Shown in pieces: positions 1-8,084 of a stretch of 64,000 bases of DNA. Under the pieces are notes generated by a model. It was not told where the DNA came from. It ran no database searches and saw only the letters and a program-made list of their open reading frames with translations. Position 1 is the stretch's first letter, and every line of letters starts with the position of its first letter. This DNA comes from Streptomyces griseorubiginosus. GTDB lineage: Bacteria > Actinomycetota > Actinomycetes > Streptomycetales > Streptomycetaceae. The position numbers and the translations under genes are program-made. Where the stretch lies: the NCBI RefSeq assembly GCF_017614965.1, contig NZ_WVUG01000002.1, forward strand, positions 27,336-91,335. The letters run 5' to 3'.

Positions 1-417
1 GAAGAGGATGGTCTGCGGCCCCTCCAGCAGCCCCCGGTACAGGGCTGTGAACAGGAACCCGGACGCGAGCAGAAACGCCTGTACGGTCCCGGTCAGTGCG
101 GACTCCTCGTGCTCACGGCCACTCCGCAAGGCCGCGATGACCAGCGCCGCAGCCACGCACAGGGTGAAGTAGCCGTAGACCGCGCTGACTCCGAGCAGGA
201 GCGCTCCGGCGGCGCCGGGGAAGGCGACGGCGGAGACGGTGTGGGCGGCGAACGTCTGTCGCCGCAGCACCACGAACCAGCCCACGACCGCGGAGACCAC
301 GGCTACGACCGCGCCCGCGCGGAACGCGTTGACCATGAACGGGTACGACCACATGTCCTGGAAGTCGGTCAGGAGGTTCCACGACCAGGCCGGCGCCCCC
401 GTCTCAGCGAGCATCAT
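1..417 (-). CDS. Metal ABC transporter permease, ABC-3 family (partial)
   Basis: Membrane subunit of a zinc/manganese-type ABC importer; the C-terminal part lies beyond the left edge. The visible 139 residues begin MMLAETGAPAW, then hydrophobic spans with the family hallmark of a short cytoplasmic LRRQTFAAHTVS stretch (the coupling region seen in ZnuB/TroC permeases) and further membrane helices around residues 65-125. The start overlaps the stop of the upstream ATPase gene by 14 bp, so the two are translationally coupled in one operon with the binding protein. Two ATG codons in tandem (417 and 414) are possible starts. Substrate zinc is inferred from the Zur-like boxes upstream of the operon, not from the permease itself. 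Confidence 0.88.
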   Translation of the reverse strand, partial: MMLAETGAPAWSWNLLTDFQDMWSYPFMVNAFRAGAVVAVVSAVVGWFVVLRRQTFAAHTVSAVAFPGAAGALLLGVSAVYGYFTLCVAAALVIAALRSGREHEESALTGTVQAFLLASGFLFTALYRGLLEGPQTILF

Positions 418-1345
418 GACCCCTCCCCGGGGTCTCGTGCCGGTCAGTGTGCACCGCGGGCGCCTCTGGCTGGCCCACGACGACCAGCCGGCCGTCCGAG
501 GTCTGCAGCACCTCGACCGGAGTGCCGTACAGCCGGGTCAGTGTCTCGGAGGTGATGACCTCGCCCGGCGTGCCCGCGGCGGCGCCGCCCTCGGCCAGGT
601 ACACCACCCGGTCCAGGTGATGGAGTATCGGGTTCACGTCATGGGCGACCATGACCACGGAGACGCCCTCGTGATGGCAGATGTGCCCGATCAGCGCCGC
701 GACGGCGCTCTGGTTGGGCAGGTCGAGGCTGTCCAACGGCTCGTCGAGCAGGAGCAGTTCGGGCCTGCGGACCAGTGCCTGGGCGATCAGTAGGCGCTGC
801 TGCTCGCCGCCGGAACACTGCCCGATGGGCCGGTGTGCGTACGCCGACGCTCCGACCAGCTCGATCACCTCGTCCACCCGCGCACGGGCGGCCCGTCGCC
901 GCGCGCTCGGGAACGGCAGCGGCACCCCCCACCGGTCACCGTCCAGGCCCATGCGCACCACATCGACACCGCGAATGCGCAGATCGGCGTCGAAGCTGCG
1001 CCGCTGCGGCAGGTAGCCGATGCGGTCGTTGGCCTGCCCGGGCCGGGCGCCGAGAACCCGAACCTCGCCGGCCGCCGCGGGCAGGGCACCCAGCAGAACC
1101 TTGATCATGGTGGACTTGCCGACGCCGTTGGGCCCGAGCACGGCGGTGAACTCGCCGGCCCCGATGCGAAGGTCCACACCCGACCACAACGTCCGGCCGC
1201 CGACCCGCACCGCGGTCCCGCGCAGGGCGACCACCGGATCGCTTCTCGCACCTGCGGCCGTGTCGTGACCCCCGCCTCGGCGGCCGGGGACGGCGTGACT
1301 GCTGGTGAGTGTGACGGCTTCGCGGGCCTTCGCTATCGGGTTCAT
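404..1345 (-). CDS. Metal (zinc-type) ABC transporter ATP-binding protein
   Basis: Cytoplasmic ATPase of the importer. Walker A GPNGVGKST lies near residue 70, the signature is CSGGEQQR near 180 (usual form LSGGE, here with Cys at position 1), Walker B LLLLDEP near 200 and the switch histidine AHD near 235. At 313 residues it is longer than usual (about 250) because of an N-terminal extension of about 35 residues, so a start further inside the frame is possible. It lies 9 bp downstream of the binding-protein gene and overlaps the permease gene, giving the order binding protein, ATPase, permease. Confidence 0.9.
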   Translation of the reverse strand: MNPIAKAREAVTLTSSHAVPGRRGGGHDTAAGARSDPVVALRGTAVRVGGRTLWSGVDLRIGAGEFTAVLGPNGVGKSTMIKVLLGALPAAAGEVRVLGARPGQANDRIGYLPQRRSFDADLRIRGVDVVRMGLDGDRWGVPLPFPSARRRAARARVDEVIELVGASAYAHRPIGQCSGGEQQRLLIAQALVRRPELLLLDEPLDSLDLPNQSAVAALIGHICHHEGVSVVMVAHDVNPILHHLDRVVYLAEGGAAAGTPGEVITSETLTRLYGTPVEVLQTSDGRLVVVGQPEAPAVHTDRHETPGRGHDAR

Positions 1346-1354
1346 GGCGTCAGC

Positions 1355-2326
1355 TCACTTCCCGGTGGCCTTGGCCAGGGCCTGCTCGATGCCCCGCAGC
1401 TGGGTGGTCTGCCACTGCTGGAAGGTGGCCCCGGCGGGGGTGAGGGTCTCGGTGACGGTGGCGACCGGGATGCCCTGGGCCTTGGCCTCCTTGACCTGCG
1501 CCTGCACGTCCGGCGTGGAGTTCTGGGAGTTGTAGACGTATATCTTGATCTGCTTGTTCTTGATCTGCTGGTCGATGGTGGCCTTGTCCTTGGCCGTGGG
1601 GTCGGAGCCCTCGCTCATCGCGTCCAGGAACGTCTCCGGGGTGAGCATCTTCAGCCCCAGGCCCTCGGCGAGCGGCGTGACGATGGACTCGGAGGCACCG
1701 ATCGGCGTGCCCGCGTACTTCGCTTTGATGTCGGCGATGAGCTTGTTGTAGTCGCCGAGCGTCTTCGTCTCGAACGTCGTCTTCTGCTGGTCGAAGTAGG
1801 CCGCGTCGGCCGGGTCGATCTTCTTGTAGTCCGCGGTGATCTTCTCGATGACCTGGTGGACGTTGTCCGGGGAGTACCAGCGGTGCGGGTTGCCGCCCGG
1901 CTTGATCCCGACCAGGTCGCCGACCTTGAGCTGGGTGCGCCCGCTGGCGGGGTTGGCGGCCAGCAGCTTGTCGGCCCAGGCGTCGTAGCCGATGCCGTTG
2001 ACGATCGTGTACTGGGCGCCGGCCACGGTGCGGGCGTCGGCGGCGGTCGGCTCGTAGTCGTGCGGGTCGGCGTCAGGGTTGTTGATGATGCTGGTCACCT
2101 TCACGTGGCTGCCGCCGAGCTGGGAGGCGATGCTGCCCCAGAAGTTCTCGGCCGCCACCACCTGGATCGTCTTGCCCGAGACGCTGCCGGTCGCCGCGGT
2201 GTTGGCGGTGTGCGAGGAGGAGGTCGAGCAGGCGGTCGCCGTCATGGCCGTCAGGGCGGCCGTCGCGGTGACCAGTGCGATCCTCACGGACGGCCGGGCG
2301 GAACGGGAGGCGGAGGCGGTGGACAT
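1355..2326 (-). CDS. Metal ABC transporter substrate-binding lipoprotein (ZnuA/TroA type)
   Basis: Captures the metal outside the membrane and delivers it to the permease. The N-terminus has a signal peptide ending in a lipobox-like TATAC (Cys33), so the mature protein is probably a lipoprotein. The body contains DPHDYEPT, the typical cluster A-1 metal-binding motif, and later HRWYSPDN, which probably supplies another histidine ligand; the spacer lacks a long His-rich loop. Length 323 is normal for the family. The start is supported by AAGGAG seven bases upstream. First gene of a three-gene operon preceded by two Zur-box-like palindromes, so repression by zinc-loaded Zur is likely. Confidence 0.9.
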   Translation of the reverse strand: MSTASASRSARPSVRIALVTATAALTAMTATACSTSSSHTANTAATGSVSGKTIQVVAAENFWGSIASQLGGSHVKVTSIINNPDADPHDYEPTAADARTVAGAQYTIVNGIGYDAWADKLLAANPASGRTQLKVGDLVGIKPGGNPHRWYSPDNVHQVIEKITADYKKIDPADAAYFDQQKTTFETKTLGDYNKLIADIKAKYAGTPIGASESIVTPLAEGLGLKMLTPETFLDAMSEGSDPTAKDKATIDQQIKNKQIKIYVYNSQNSTPDVQAQVKEAKAQGIPVATVTETLTPAGATFQQWQTTQLRGIEQALAKATGK

Positions 2327-2401
2327 GCGGGAACTCCTTAGGGCGGTGCCGGGGGCGCGGTGGACACGCGCCGGCGGTGTGGCGACACCTTCGACGCTAG
2401 G

Positions 2402-2416
2402 TGGAAATGATTTTCA
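2402..2416. promoter_or_regulatory. Zur-box-like palindrome 1 upstream of the zinc importer operon
   Basis: The sequence TGGAAATGATTTTCA is a 7-1-7 inverted repeat with one mismatch and is nearly identical to the Streptomyces Zur box as I remember it (TGAAAATGATTTTCA). It lies 76 bp upstream of the binding-protein start, where it would cover a promoter. The identity is inferred from sequence alone. Confidence 0.7.
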
Positions 2417-2429
2417 GATCAATGGCAGA

Positions 2430-2444
2430 TGAAAACCGTTGCCA
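2430..2444. promoter_or_regulatory. Zur-box-like palindrome 2 (weaker)
   Basis: TGAAAACCGTTGCCA keeps five of seven paired positions of a 7-1-7 repeat and sits 13 bp from the stronger box. It overlaps a second inverted repeat, ATGGCA at 2422-2427 and TGCCAT at 2440-2445. Tandem sites would fit cooperative binding. Confidence 0.45.
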
Positions 2445-2644
2445 TCCTTTGACCGTGCGCGTGCGACTGCTCGGGCTGCGCAGGCCGGGGGTGCGGCGGA
2501 TGTCGCATAGACAAGCGTCGGCGACCGGCGCCCACGAGGACCGGGTGTCCTGCTGGGCGACGGCCGCCGAGGGGGCGAAGTGGCCGGCCGGCCTGATTGC
2601 CGAACGCCGGTTCCGGCAGTCGGCGATTGCGACCGGCAGTGGGT

Positions 2645-3035
2645 TCAGCAGTCGCGGAATTCCGGCGACTGGTTGAGGATCTGCGCGCAGCGAGGTGAAG
2701 CGGGCGTGGGTGGCGCCGCCGCGCGCCTCGGGGTGGAAGGCGGCGACGCGGTGGCAGTCCTGGAAGGCGAGGGCGATGCCGAAGTGGCGTTCCAGACTGC
2801 CGCGGATCGCGTCGCTGGACAGGGCGCGCAGCAGCTGGCCGCGTTCCCTCTCGGAGGGCGGCGGGGTCTGGTTGTCCGCGAACTCGGCGGTGCCGGAGCG
2901 CAGTTCGCCGGCCAGGCGGGCGACGAGGTCGTAGGCGTAGGGCAGGGACGTGCGGACCGTTTCCACGAAGTCCTGCTCCCGCACCTCGCCGTTCTCGGCT
3001 TCGGCGAGCAGTTGCGGGGAGACGTCGAGCGACAT
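2645..3035 (-). pseudogene. Conserved small protein of unknown function, frameshifted near its end
   Basis: The reading frame from ATG 3035 (MSLDVSPQLLAEAENGEV) gives a charged, largely helical protein whose family I do not recognise. A GTG at 3095 overlapping the stop of the ATPase gene is an alternative start. Near 2680, after HARFTSLRA, third-position G/C falls in this frame. It stays high in the neighbouring frame, which reads ILNQSPEFRDC and stops at 2645-2647. This points to a small indel in a GC-rich run. Without the shift the frame runs on with an atypical tail to 2397, into the Zur boxes. It would form an operon with the split ATPase upstream. Function unknown. Confidence 0.55.
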
Positions 3036-3091
3036 GAAGGGCTGTCCTGTTCTGTGGGGCTGTCCTTGAGCGGGGTGCCTCGGGGTGAGGG

Positions 3092-4051
3092 TCACACGAG
3101 GGCGGTCAGTGCCGCGGGGCCGTGCCGGAAGTCGGGGTCGACCTGGGTGGCGAGGTCCTGGCCGGTGGCCCCGTTGGCCCAGGCGGCGGCGTTGCGCAGA
3201 TGGAAGTCGACGGCATGCTGCTGGAAGGCGGTCCAGTCCTTGGGGCGGGCGTCCACGGCCCCGCGCAGCCGGTCCAGCGTGCGGGCGTTGTGCGCCTCCA
3301 GCTCGCCGTGGCCGCGCCCTTGCTCCTGCGCGCGGACGTACGAGGACTGCACGCAGTGGGCGATGAGGTCGTCGCCGACCTGGCCGCGGAGGAAGTCGAG
3401 GTCGTCCTCGCCGGTGACCTTGTTGCCGACCACGGCGACCGGGATGCCGAACTCGGCGGCGTGGTCACGGTACTGGCGATAGACGGAGACGCTCTTACGG
3501 GTCGGTTCGACCACCAGGAATGTCATGTCGAAGCGGGTGAACAGGCCGGAGGCGAAGGCGTCGGCACCGGCGGTCATGTCGACGACGACGTACTCACCAG
3601 GACCGTCGACGAGATGGTTGAGGTAGAGCTCGACCGCGCCGAGCTTGGAGTGGTAGCAGGCCACGCCGAGATCGCTCTCCTCGAAGGCGCCGGTGACCAT
3701 CAGTGCTACGCCGTCCACCTCCTGGACGTGCGGAGTGTGCACCTCGTCGTCCCCGAGCAGGCGCAGCAGCCGGGAGCCGCGGCCGGGCGGGGTCGTCTTG
3801 ACCATGGCGTCGCGAGACGGGATCCGCGGCTTCGTGCCCCGCAGGTAGTCCTAGATCTCGCCGGTCCGCGCGCTGAGCGGCGGGGCGGTGAAGAGCTCGT
3901 CCTCGGCGAGGCCGACGGCGTAGGCGAGGTGCTGGTTGATGTCGCCGTCGATCGCGACGACCGGCGCGCCCGACCGCGCCACGTGACGCGAGAAGGGGGC
4001 CGACAGGGTCGTCTTGCCACTGCCGCCCTTGCCGACGAAGGCAACACGCAT
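3092..4051 (-). pseudogene. P-loop ATPase of the MinD/CooC type, interrupted by an in-frame TAG
   Basis: The N-terminal piece (4051 down to 3854) begins MRVAFVGKGGSGKTTL, a deviant Walker A motif GKGGSGKTT, followed by AIDGDINQH. The same reading frame continues after a TAG at 3851-3853 with no shift. The downstream piece (MVKTT from 3805) carries the VDMTAGAD switch region and a VVGNK motif. Read through, the product is about 319 residues, normal for CooC-like ATPases that load metal into enzymes or chaperones. One C-to-T change of a CAG codon would explain the stop. A Zur-like box precedes the gene and the zinc importer follows, so a role in metal handling is plausible but inferred. It could be a pseudogene or two separate polypeptides. 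Confidence 0.7.
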
Positions 4052-4067
4052 CGCTAGCCCCTCCTAT

Positions 4068-4082
4068 TGGAAATGGATGTCA
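4068..4082. promoter_or_regulatory. Zur-box-like sequence upstream of the split ATPase
   Basis: TGGAAATGGATGTCA matches 11 of 15 positions of the remembered Zur box and lies 17 bp before the ATPase start, as expected for a repressor site. Weaker than the box at 2402, but its position beside a second metal-related operon supports it. Confidence 0.45.
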
Positions 4083-4129
4083 TGAGCATAGGCTGGGGGT
4101 GCGACGGAGTGCTGTCAAATCACCCACGC

Positions 4130-4160
4130 CCCAACTCGCCCATTAGGTGGGCGAGTTGGG
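4130..4160. terminator. Perfect 13-bp hairpin between metal genes
   Basis: CCCAACTCGCCCA and TGGGCGAGTTGGG form a perfect stem around the loop TTAGG. It lies between the end of the efflux ATPase gene (stop 4438) and the start of the split ATPase (4051), both on the minus strand, so it may terminate the former. No T-run follows, which is usual in Streptomyces. Confidence 0.5.
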
Positions 4161-4215
4161 TCACCCGTGGCGCAAACGGGGGGATCCCTTTGACCATCGC
4201 GGAGGAGACGCAGAG

Positions 4216-4317
4216 ATGAGCGATGCCGCATGCGGTCCCGGGGCCCGCCCTTTCACCCGTGTCGTCTGCGGTTCCGGCGGCGCAGCAGGCGCCGGGCTGA
4301 AGTCCATGTCCATGTGA
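4216..4317 (+). CDS. Possible 33-residue small protein
   Basis: ATG at 4216 is preceded by a good ribosome site (GGAGGAG, 8 bases upstream) and starts a frame reading MSDAACGPGARPFTRVV, with cysteines at positions 6 and 18 and a Gly/Ala-rich second half. It fills part of an otherwise empty 385-bp interval. No family is recognised; the ribosome site is the main reason to list it. Confidence 0.28.
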   Translation: MSDAACGPGARPFTRVVCGSGGAAGAGLKSMSM

Positions 4318-4437
4318 GCGGTTGGTCATGTGCCGGCCGGTGGGCGACACCTGGTCCAGCAGTTCTGCCGCAGCCATCAGACGGCAGCGGCCCGCCGCAC
4401 CGGCGTGTCGGTGTGACGGGCCGTGGGGCTCGGGGGG

Positions 4438-6414
4438 TCAGCGGCGGCCCTCCTCACGGGCCCGCGTCCAGGCGGCGTCGCGTAGCAGCCGTAGGCCGTT
4501 GAGTCCGACGATGACGGTGGAGCCCTCGTGGCCGAGGACACCGAGGGGGAGGGGGAGGGTGGCGATGAGGTCCCAGACGACCAGGCCGGAGATGAACACG
4601 GCGGCGATGACCAGGTTCTGCACGACCAGGCGGCGGGCCCGGCGGGACAGGGCCACCACGGCGGGCACGGTGGCCAGTTCGTCGCGGACGATCACCGCGT
4701 CGGCGGTCTCCAGCGCGAGGTCGGAGCCGGCCCGGCCCATGGCGATGCCGGTGTGGGCGGCGGCCAGGGCGGGCGCGTCGTTGACGCCGTCGCCCACGAC
4801 CAGGACCTTGCGGCCGGCCTGCTCCAGTTCCCGGACCACGGCCACCTTGTCCTGCGGGAGCAGCCCGGCGCGGACGTCGGTGATGCCGGCCTCGGCGGCC
4901 AGGCGGGCGGCGGCGCGGGGGTTGTCGCCGGTGACCAGCGTCGGCGCGGTGCCGGTGAGCGCGGTGAGGGAGGCGACGGTGGCGGTGGCGTCCGGGCGCA
5001 ACCGGTCGGCGATGCCCAGGACGCCCGCCGGCGTGCCGTCGGCCACCACCAGCACCGCGGTGTGCCCGCCGTCCTCCAGTCCGGCGGCTACGGCGGTGTG
5101 CGCGCCCTCGGTGCCGGACAGCAGCCGGGCCGGGGACCCGACGGCGATCTTGCGGCCGTCCACCGTGGCGGTGACTCCGACGCCCGGGGTGGAGGCGAAG
5201 TCCTCGGTGTCAGGCAGGGGGAGACCCCGGGCCCGGGCGGCGGCCACGACGGCGTGGGCCAGCGGGTGCTCGCTGGGATGTTCGGCCGCCGCGGCCAGCC
5301 GCAGCACCTGCCCTTCCCCGAGCCGCGAACCGGGCAGCGGCCGGACGTCGGTGAGGCGCGGGGTGCCTTCGGTGAGCGTGCCGGTCTTGTCCAGCGCCAC
5401 CGCGTCCACCTGGCCCAGGCGCTCCATCACCACCGCGGACTTCACCAGCACGCCGTGCCGCCCGGCGTTGGCGATCGCGGACAGCAGCGGCGGCATGGTC
5501 GCCAGCACCACCGCGCACGGCGAGGCGACGATCATGAAGGTCATGGCCCGCAGCAGCGAGCCGGTCAGCGCCGCGCCGAACGCGAGCGGCACCGTGAACA
5601 CCGCCAGCGTGGCCACCACCATGCCGATCGAGTAGCGCTGCTCGACCTTCTCGATGAACAACTGGGTCGGCGCCTTGGTCTCGGACGCCTCCTCGACCAT
5701 CTGCACGATCCGGGCGATCACCGAGTCGGAGGCGTCCCGCTCGACCTGGACGCGGAGGGCGCCGGTGCCGTTGAGGGTACCTGCGAACACCTCGTCGCCC
5801 GGCTCCTTGGCGACGGGCAGCGGCTCGCCGGTGATGGTGGCCTGGTCGACCTCGCTCGCCCCGTCCAGCACGCGGCCGTCTGCGCCGATGCGCTCGCCGG
5901 GCCGGACCAGCACGGTGTCGCCGACGGCGAGGTGGGTGGTGGGCACGGTCTCCTCGCCGCCGTCGTCGCGCAGCCGGGTCGCGGTGGCGGGGGCCAGGTC
6001 GAGCAGGCCCCGCACCGAGTCCGCGGTGCGGGCGGTGGCCAGCGCCTCCAGGGCACCGGAGGTGGCGAAGATGACGATCAGCAGTGCGCCGTCCATGACC
6101 TGGCCGACAGCGGCGGCGCCTAGCGCGGCCACGATCATCAGCAGGTCGACGTCGAGGGTCTTCTCCCGCAGCGCCTGCAGTCCCGCCAGCGCCGGTTCCC
6201 AGCCGCCGGCCGCGTAGGCGAACGCGTACAGCGGTCCCCACGCCCAGGCGGGCGCGCCGGTCAGCTGCAGCGCAAGGGCGAACAGGAACAGCACCGTGGC
6301 CGCTGCGGCCCAGCGGGCCTCGGGCAGCGCGAAGATCCGGGTCCGCCGCCGCGAGGGGGCGTCCGGCGGCGCAGTCGGGGCGGGTGTGGGCCGCTCGGTC
6401 AGGGTGGAGGGCAT
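4438..6414 (-). CDS. ctpJ: P1B-4 metal-efflux ATPase (CtpJ/NmtA type)
   Basis: Integral membrane pump exporting a divalent metal, probably Co or Ni, with ATP. Features in order: TGEP actuator motif, membrane metal motif SPC near residue 297, phosphorylation motif DKTGTLTEG near 340, HP locus EHPLAHA near 380, hinge VGDGVNDAP, and HEGST in the last membrane segment near 626. SPC plus HEG(S/G)T defines the P1B-4 group. There is no N-terminal Cys-rich metal domain. ATG 6414 (MPSTLTE, with GAAGGG upstream) is chosen because the longer frame from 6471 would start inside the operator shared with the divergent NmtR gene. Control by NmtR is inferred from this arrangement. Confidence 0.88.
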   Translation of the reverse strand: MPSTLTERPTPAPTAPPDAPSRRRTRIFALPEARWAAAATVLFLFALALQLTGAPAWAWGPLYAFAYAAGGWEPALAGLQALREKTLDVDLLMIVAALGAAAVGQVMDGALLIVIFATSGALEALATARTADSVRGLLDLAPATATRLRDDGGEETVPTTHLAVGDTVLVRPGERIGADGRVLDGASEVDQATITGEPLPVAKEPGDEVFAGTLNGTGALRVQVERDASDSVIARIVQMVEEASETKAPTQLFIEKVEQRYSIGMVVATLAVFTVPLAFGAALTGSLLRAMTFMIVASPCAVVLATMPPLLSAIANAGRHGVLVKSAVVMERLGQVDAVALDKTGTLTEGTPRLTDVRPLPGSRLGEGQVLRLAAAAEHPSEHPLAHAVVAAARARGLPLPDTEDFASTPGVGVTATVDGRKIAVGSPARLLSGTEGAHTAVAAGLEDGGHTAVLVVADGTPAGVLGIADRLRPDATATVASLTALTGTAPTLVTGDNPRAAARLAAEAGITDVRAGLLPQDKVAVVRELEQAGRKVLVVGDGVNDAPALAAAHTGIAMGRAGSDLALETADAVIVRDELATVPAVVALSRRARRLVVQNLVIAAVFISGLVVWDLIATLPLPLGVLGHEGSTVIVGLNGLRLLRDAAWTRAREEGRR

Positions 6415-6467
6415 GGCGAAGAACCCTTCGGGAGGGCAGGGCGGATCGACTCGTCCACCATACAGGT

Positions 6468-6491
6468 ACATATGAAGACCTCTTCAAGTGT
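6468..6491. promoter_or_regulatory. ArsR-family operator shared by ctpJ and nmtR
   Basis: ACATATGAAGA, a 2-bp spacer and TCTTCAAGTGT form an imperfect inverted repeat (9 of 11 paired, core TGAAGA/TCTTCA perfect). The form matches the 12-2-12 sites of SmtB/NmtR repressors. It lies 54 bp upstream of ctpJ and 20 bp upstream of the nmtR start, so one repressor could close both promoters. Confidence 0.7.
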
Positions 6492-6510
6492 TGCTTGTAT
6501 GATGGCCGTC

Positions 6511-6909
6511 ATGGGCCATGGAGCAGCTCCCGCGAACACCCCCGTCCCGCGCACCCGCCTGGACGCGGACAGCGCCGCCCGGGTGGCCACCACCCTCCAG
6601 GCCCTGGCCACCCCCTCCCGGCTGCTGATCCTCTCCCGACTGCGGGAGGGCCCCTGCGCCGCCACCGAACTCGCCACCGAGGTCGGCATGGAACAGTCCG
6701 CCTGCTCCCATCAGCTGCGCCTGCTGCGCAACCTCGGCCTGGTCGTGGGCCGGCGCCAGGGCCGCTCGGTGATCTACGCCCTCTACGACAACCACGTCGC
6801 CGAGCTCCTCGATCAGGCCGTCTACCACATCGATCACCTACGCCTCGGGCTCAGCGATGCCGCGGACACGGACCCCGCGGAGGACGCCGCGCCACGAGTG
6901 AGCCTCTGA
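6511..6909 (+). CDS. nmtR: NmtR-like nickel/cobalt-responsive ArsR repressor
   Basis: Winged-helix metal sensor of 132 residues. The helix-turn-helix is around EVGMEQSACSHQLRLLRNLGLV. The C-terminal helix has the alpha-5 metal motif D-X-H-X10-H-X2-H in DNHVAELLDQAVYHIDH. ATG 6511 gives the N-terminus MGHG, the sequence that supplies extra nickel ligands in Mycobacterium NmtR, so it is preferred over ATGs at 6472, 6499 and 6502 despite a weak ribosome site. The protein resembles NmtR nearly throughout. It is divergent from the P1B-4 ATPase, as in mycobacteria, and probably represses it and itself until metal binds. Confidence 0.85.
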   Translation: MGHGAAPANTPVPRTRLDADSAARVATTLQALATPSRLLILSRLREGPCAATELATEVGMEQSACSHQLRLLRNLGLVVGRRQGRSVIYALYDNHVAELLDQAVYHIDHLRLGLSDAADTDPAEDAAPRVSL

Positions 6910-6971
6910 TCAAAGAACATGACCGGGGCAACCGGCGCCAGGCGGACCAACCGGACAAGCGGCGTCGCTGG

Positions 6972-7304
6972 TTCGGCCCTTGTGACACGGCCGTGGACAC
7001 CGCCCTGCTGATCTGCATGCCCGCCTCCGCCGCCTTCGCCTTCTACGCCGCCAACTTCGCCTCCTACAACAAGACCTACGGCACGATGGCCGGCGTCATC
7101 GCCTTCCTGCTGTGGCCGTGGATCACCAACCTGGCCATCCTGCTGGGTGTGGAGTTCGATGCGGAGGCCCTACGCCAGCGGGCTGTCGCCGGCGGTCTGC
7201 CGCCTGGCGCCGAGCCCTGTGCCCAACCCGGGATACCCGGAAGTGGGACGAGGAGGACCGGCGCCGCCTGGGCGGCGACTGACGGCTCACCAACCGCCCG
7301 GTGA
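6972..7304 (+). pseudogene. Remnant of a YihY/BrkB-family membrane protein
   Basis: Only the C-terminal membrane part is recognisable: FAFYAANFASYNKTYGTMAG followed by VIAFLLWPWITNLAILLGVEF, typical of YihY/BrkB inner-membrane proteins of about 300 residues. The upstream two thirds are missing and no start with a ribosome site precedes it; the frame begins in the nmtR 3' region. The tail after GVEFDAEALRQR is low-complexity. Probably a decayed fragment. Confidence 0.65.
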
Positions 7305-7345
7305 TCTTGGGTGTAGGGCGGTGACCTCGGGATACCTGCCCTTTC

Positions 7346-7900
7346 ATGAGGCTTGTGGCGCAGTTGCGTGACGTGGAGCGGTCGCTGACCAAGGCGGCGG
7401 CCTGCCGTATTCCGCCTCCGGCCGGGAAGGTGCTCTCGGCGGTGGAGGAGAGCGCCGAGAGCACGAAGCTGTGGTGCGCTGCTGCGGCTGTGATGGCAGG
7501 GGCGGGCGGCAGGCGCGGCCGTACGGCGGCTGCCGCCGGCCTGGGTGCCCTGGCGGTGGCGCAGCTCGTGTCGAACGGCCTGTGCAAGCAGCTGGCCGAC
7601 CGCCCGCGGCCGCCGAAGACGTGGTTTCCTCACGACGAGGTCGAGGACCGTCCCGACTCCTCTTCCTTCCCCTCCGGTCACACCGCCGCCGCGGTGGCCT
7701 TCACCGCCGCGGTGACCCCCGTCTGGCCACCCGCCGGTGTGGCTTGTGCCCTGCCTGCCGCCATGGTGGCGCTGGAACGGGTGCAAAGTGGCGCGCACTA
7801 CCCGAGTGACGTCGCCGTCGGCACGGGCATCGGGCTGGCCAGCGCTTGGCTCACCCGCAGTGCCCCGCGCCTGATCCTGCGGCACTGGCTGGCCGGCTGA
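7346..7900 (+). CDS. PAP2-family membrane phosphatase
   Basis: Member of the phosphatidic acid phosphatase type 2 superfamily, acting on lipid phosphates or lipid pyrophosphates at the membrane. The three signature blocks are present: KQLADRPRPP (K-X6-RP), PSGHTAAA (PSGH with the catalytic acid His) and SGAHYPSD, where His is the nucleophile and Asp completes the triad; the usual SR before it is replaced by QSGAHYPSD. Length 184 residues with hydrophobic segments fits a short family member. No evident operon partners. Confidence 0.82.
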   Translation: MRLVAQLRDVERSLTKAAACRIPPPAGKVLSAVEESAESTKLWCAAAAVMAGAGGRRGRTAAAAGLGALAVAQLVSNGLCKQLADRPRPPKTWFPHDEVEDRPDSSSFPSGHTAAAVAFTAAVTPVWPPAGVACALPAAMVALERVQSGAHYPSDVAVGTGIGLASAWLTRSAPRLILRHWLAG

Positions 7901-8084
7901 CGGGCGGGAGGCATCTTCGGACCGAGCAGGACGGCGAAAGGGGCGGCATAGATGTCGTACCTGTGAGGCTCCATCAAGCGCTATTTGGTGGCGATGCACT
8001 GCAGTGCCGGCCTCCTCGGGCAGCCCGGCCAAGCGTTGAGTTCCGAGAATGTCAGGTTTTGTCGCCGGTCGATCAGGGGGCCGG

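Noticed and set aside
833..2341. Long plus-strand open frame opposite the zinc importer genes
   Set aside because: Gly/Val/Arg-rich antisense shadow of the ATPase and binding-protein genes; no domain or ribosome site.
4528..6123. 531-codon plus-strand frame
   Set aside because: Antisense shadow of the P1B-4 ATPase, which has every family motif.
6472..6474. Upstream ATG for NmtR
   Set aside because: Lies within the operator and would hide the MGHG N-terminus.
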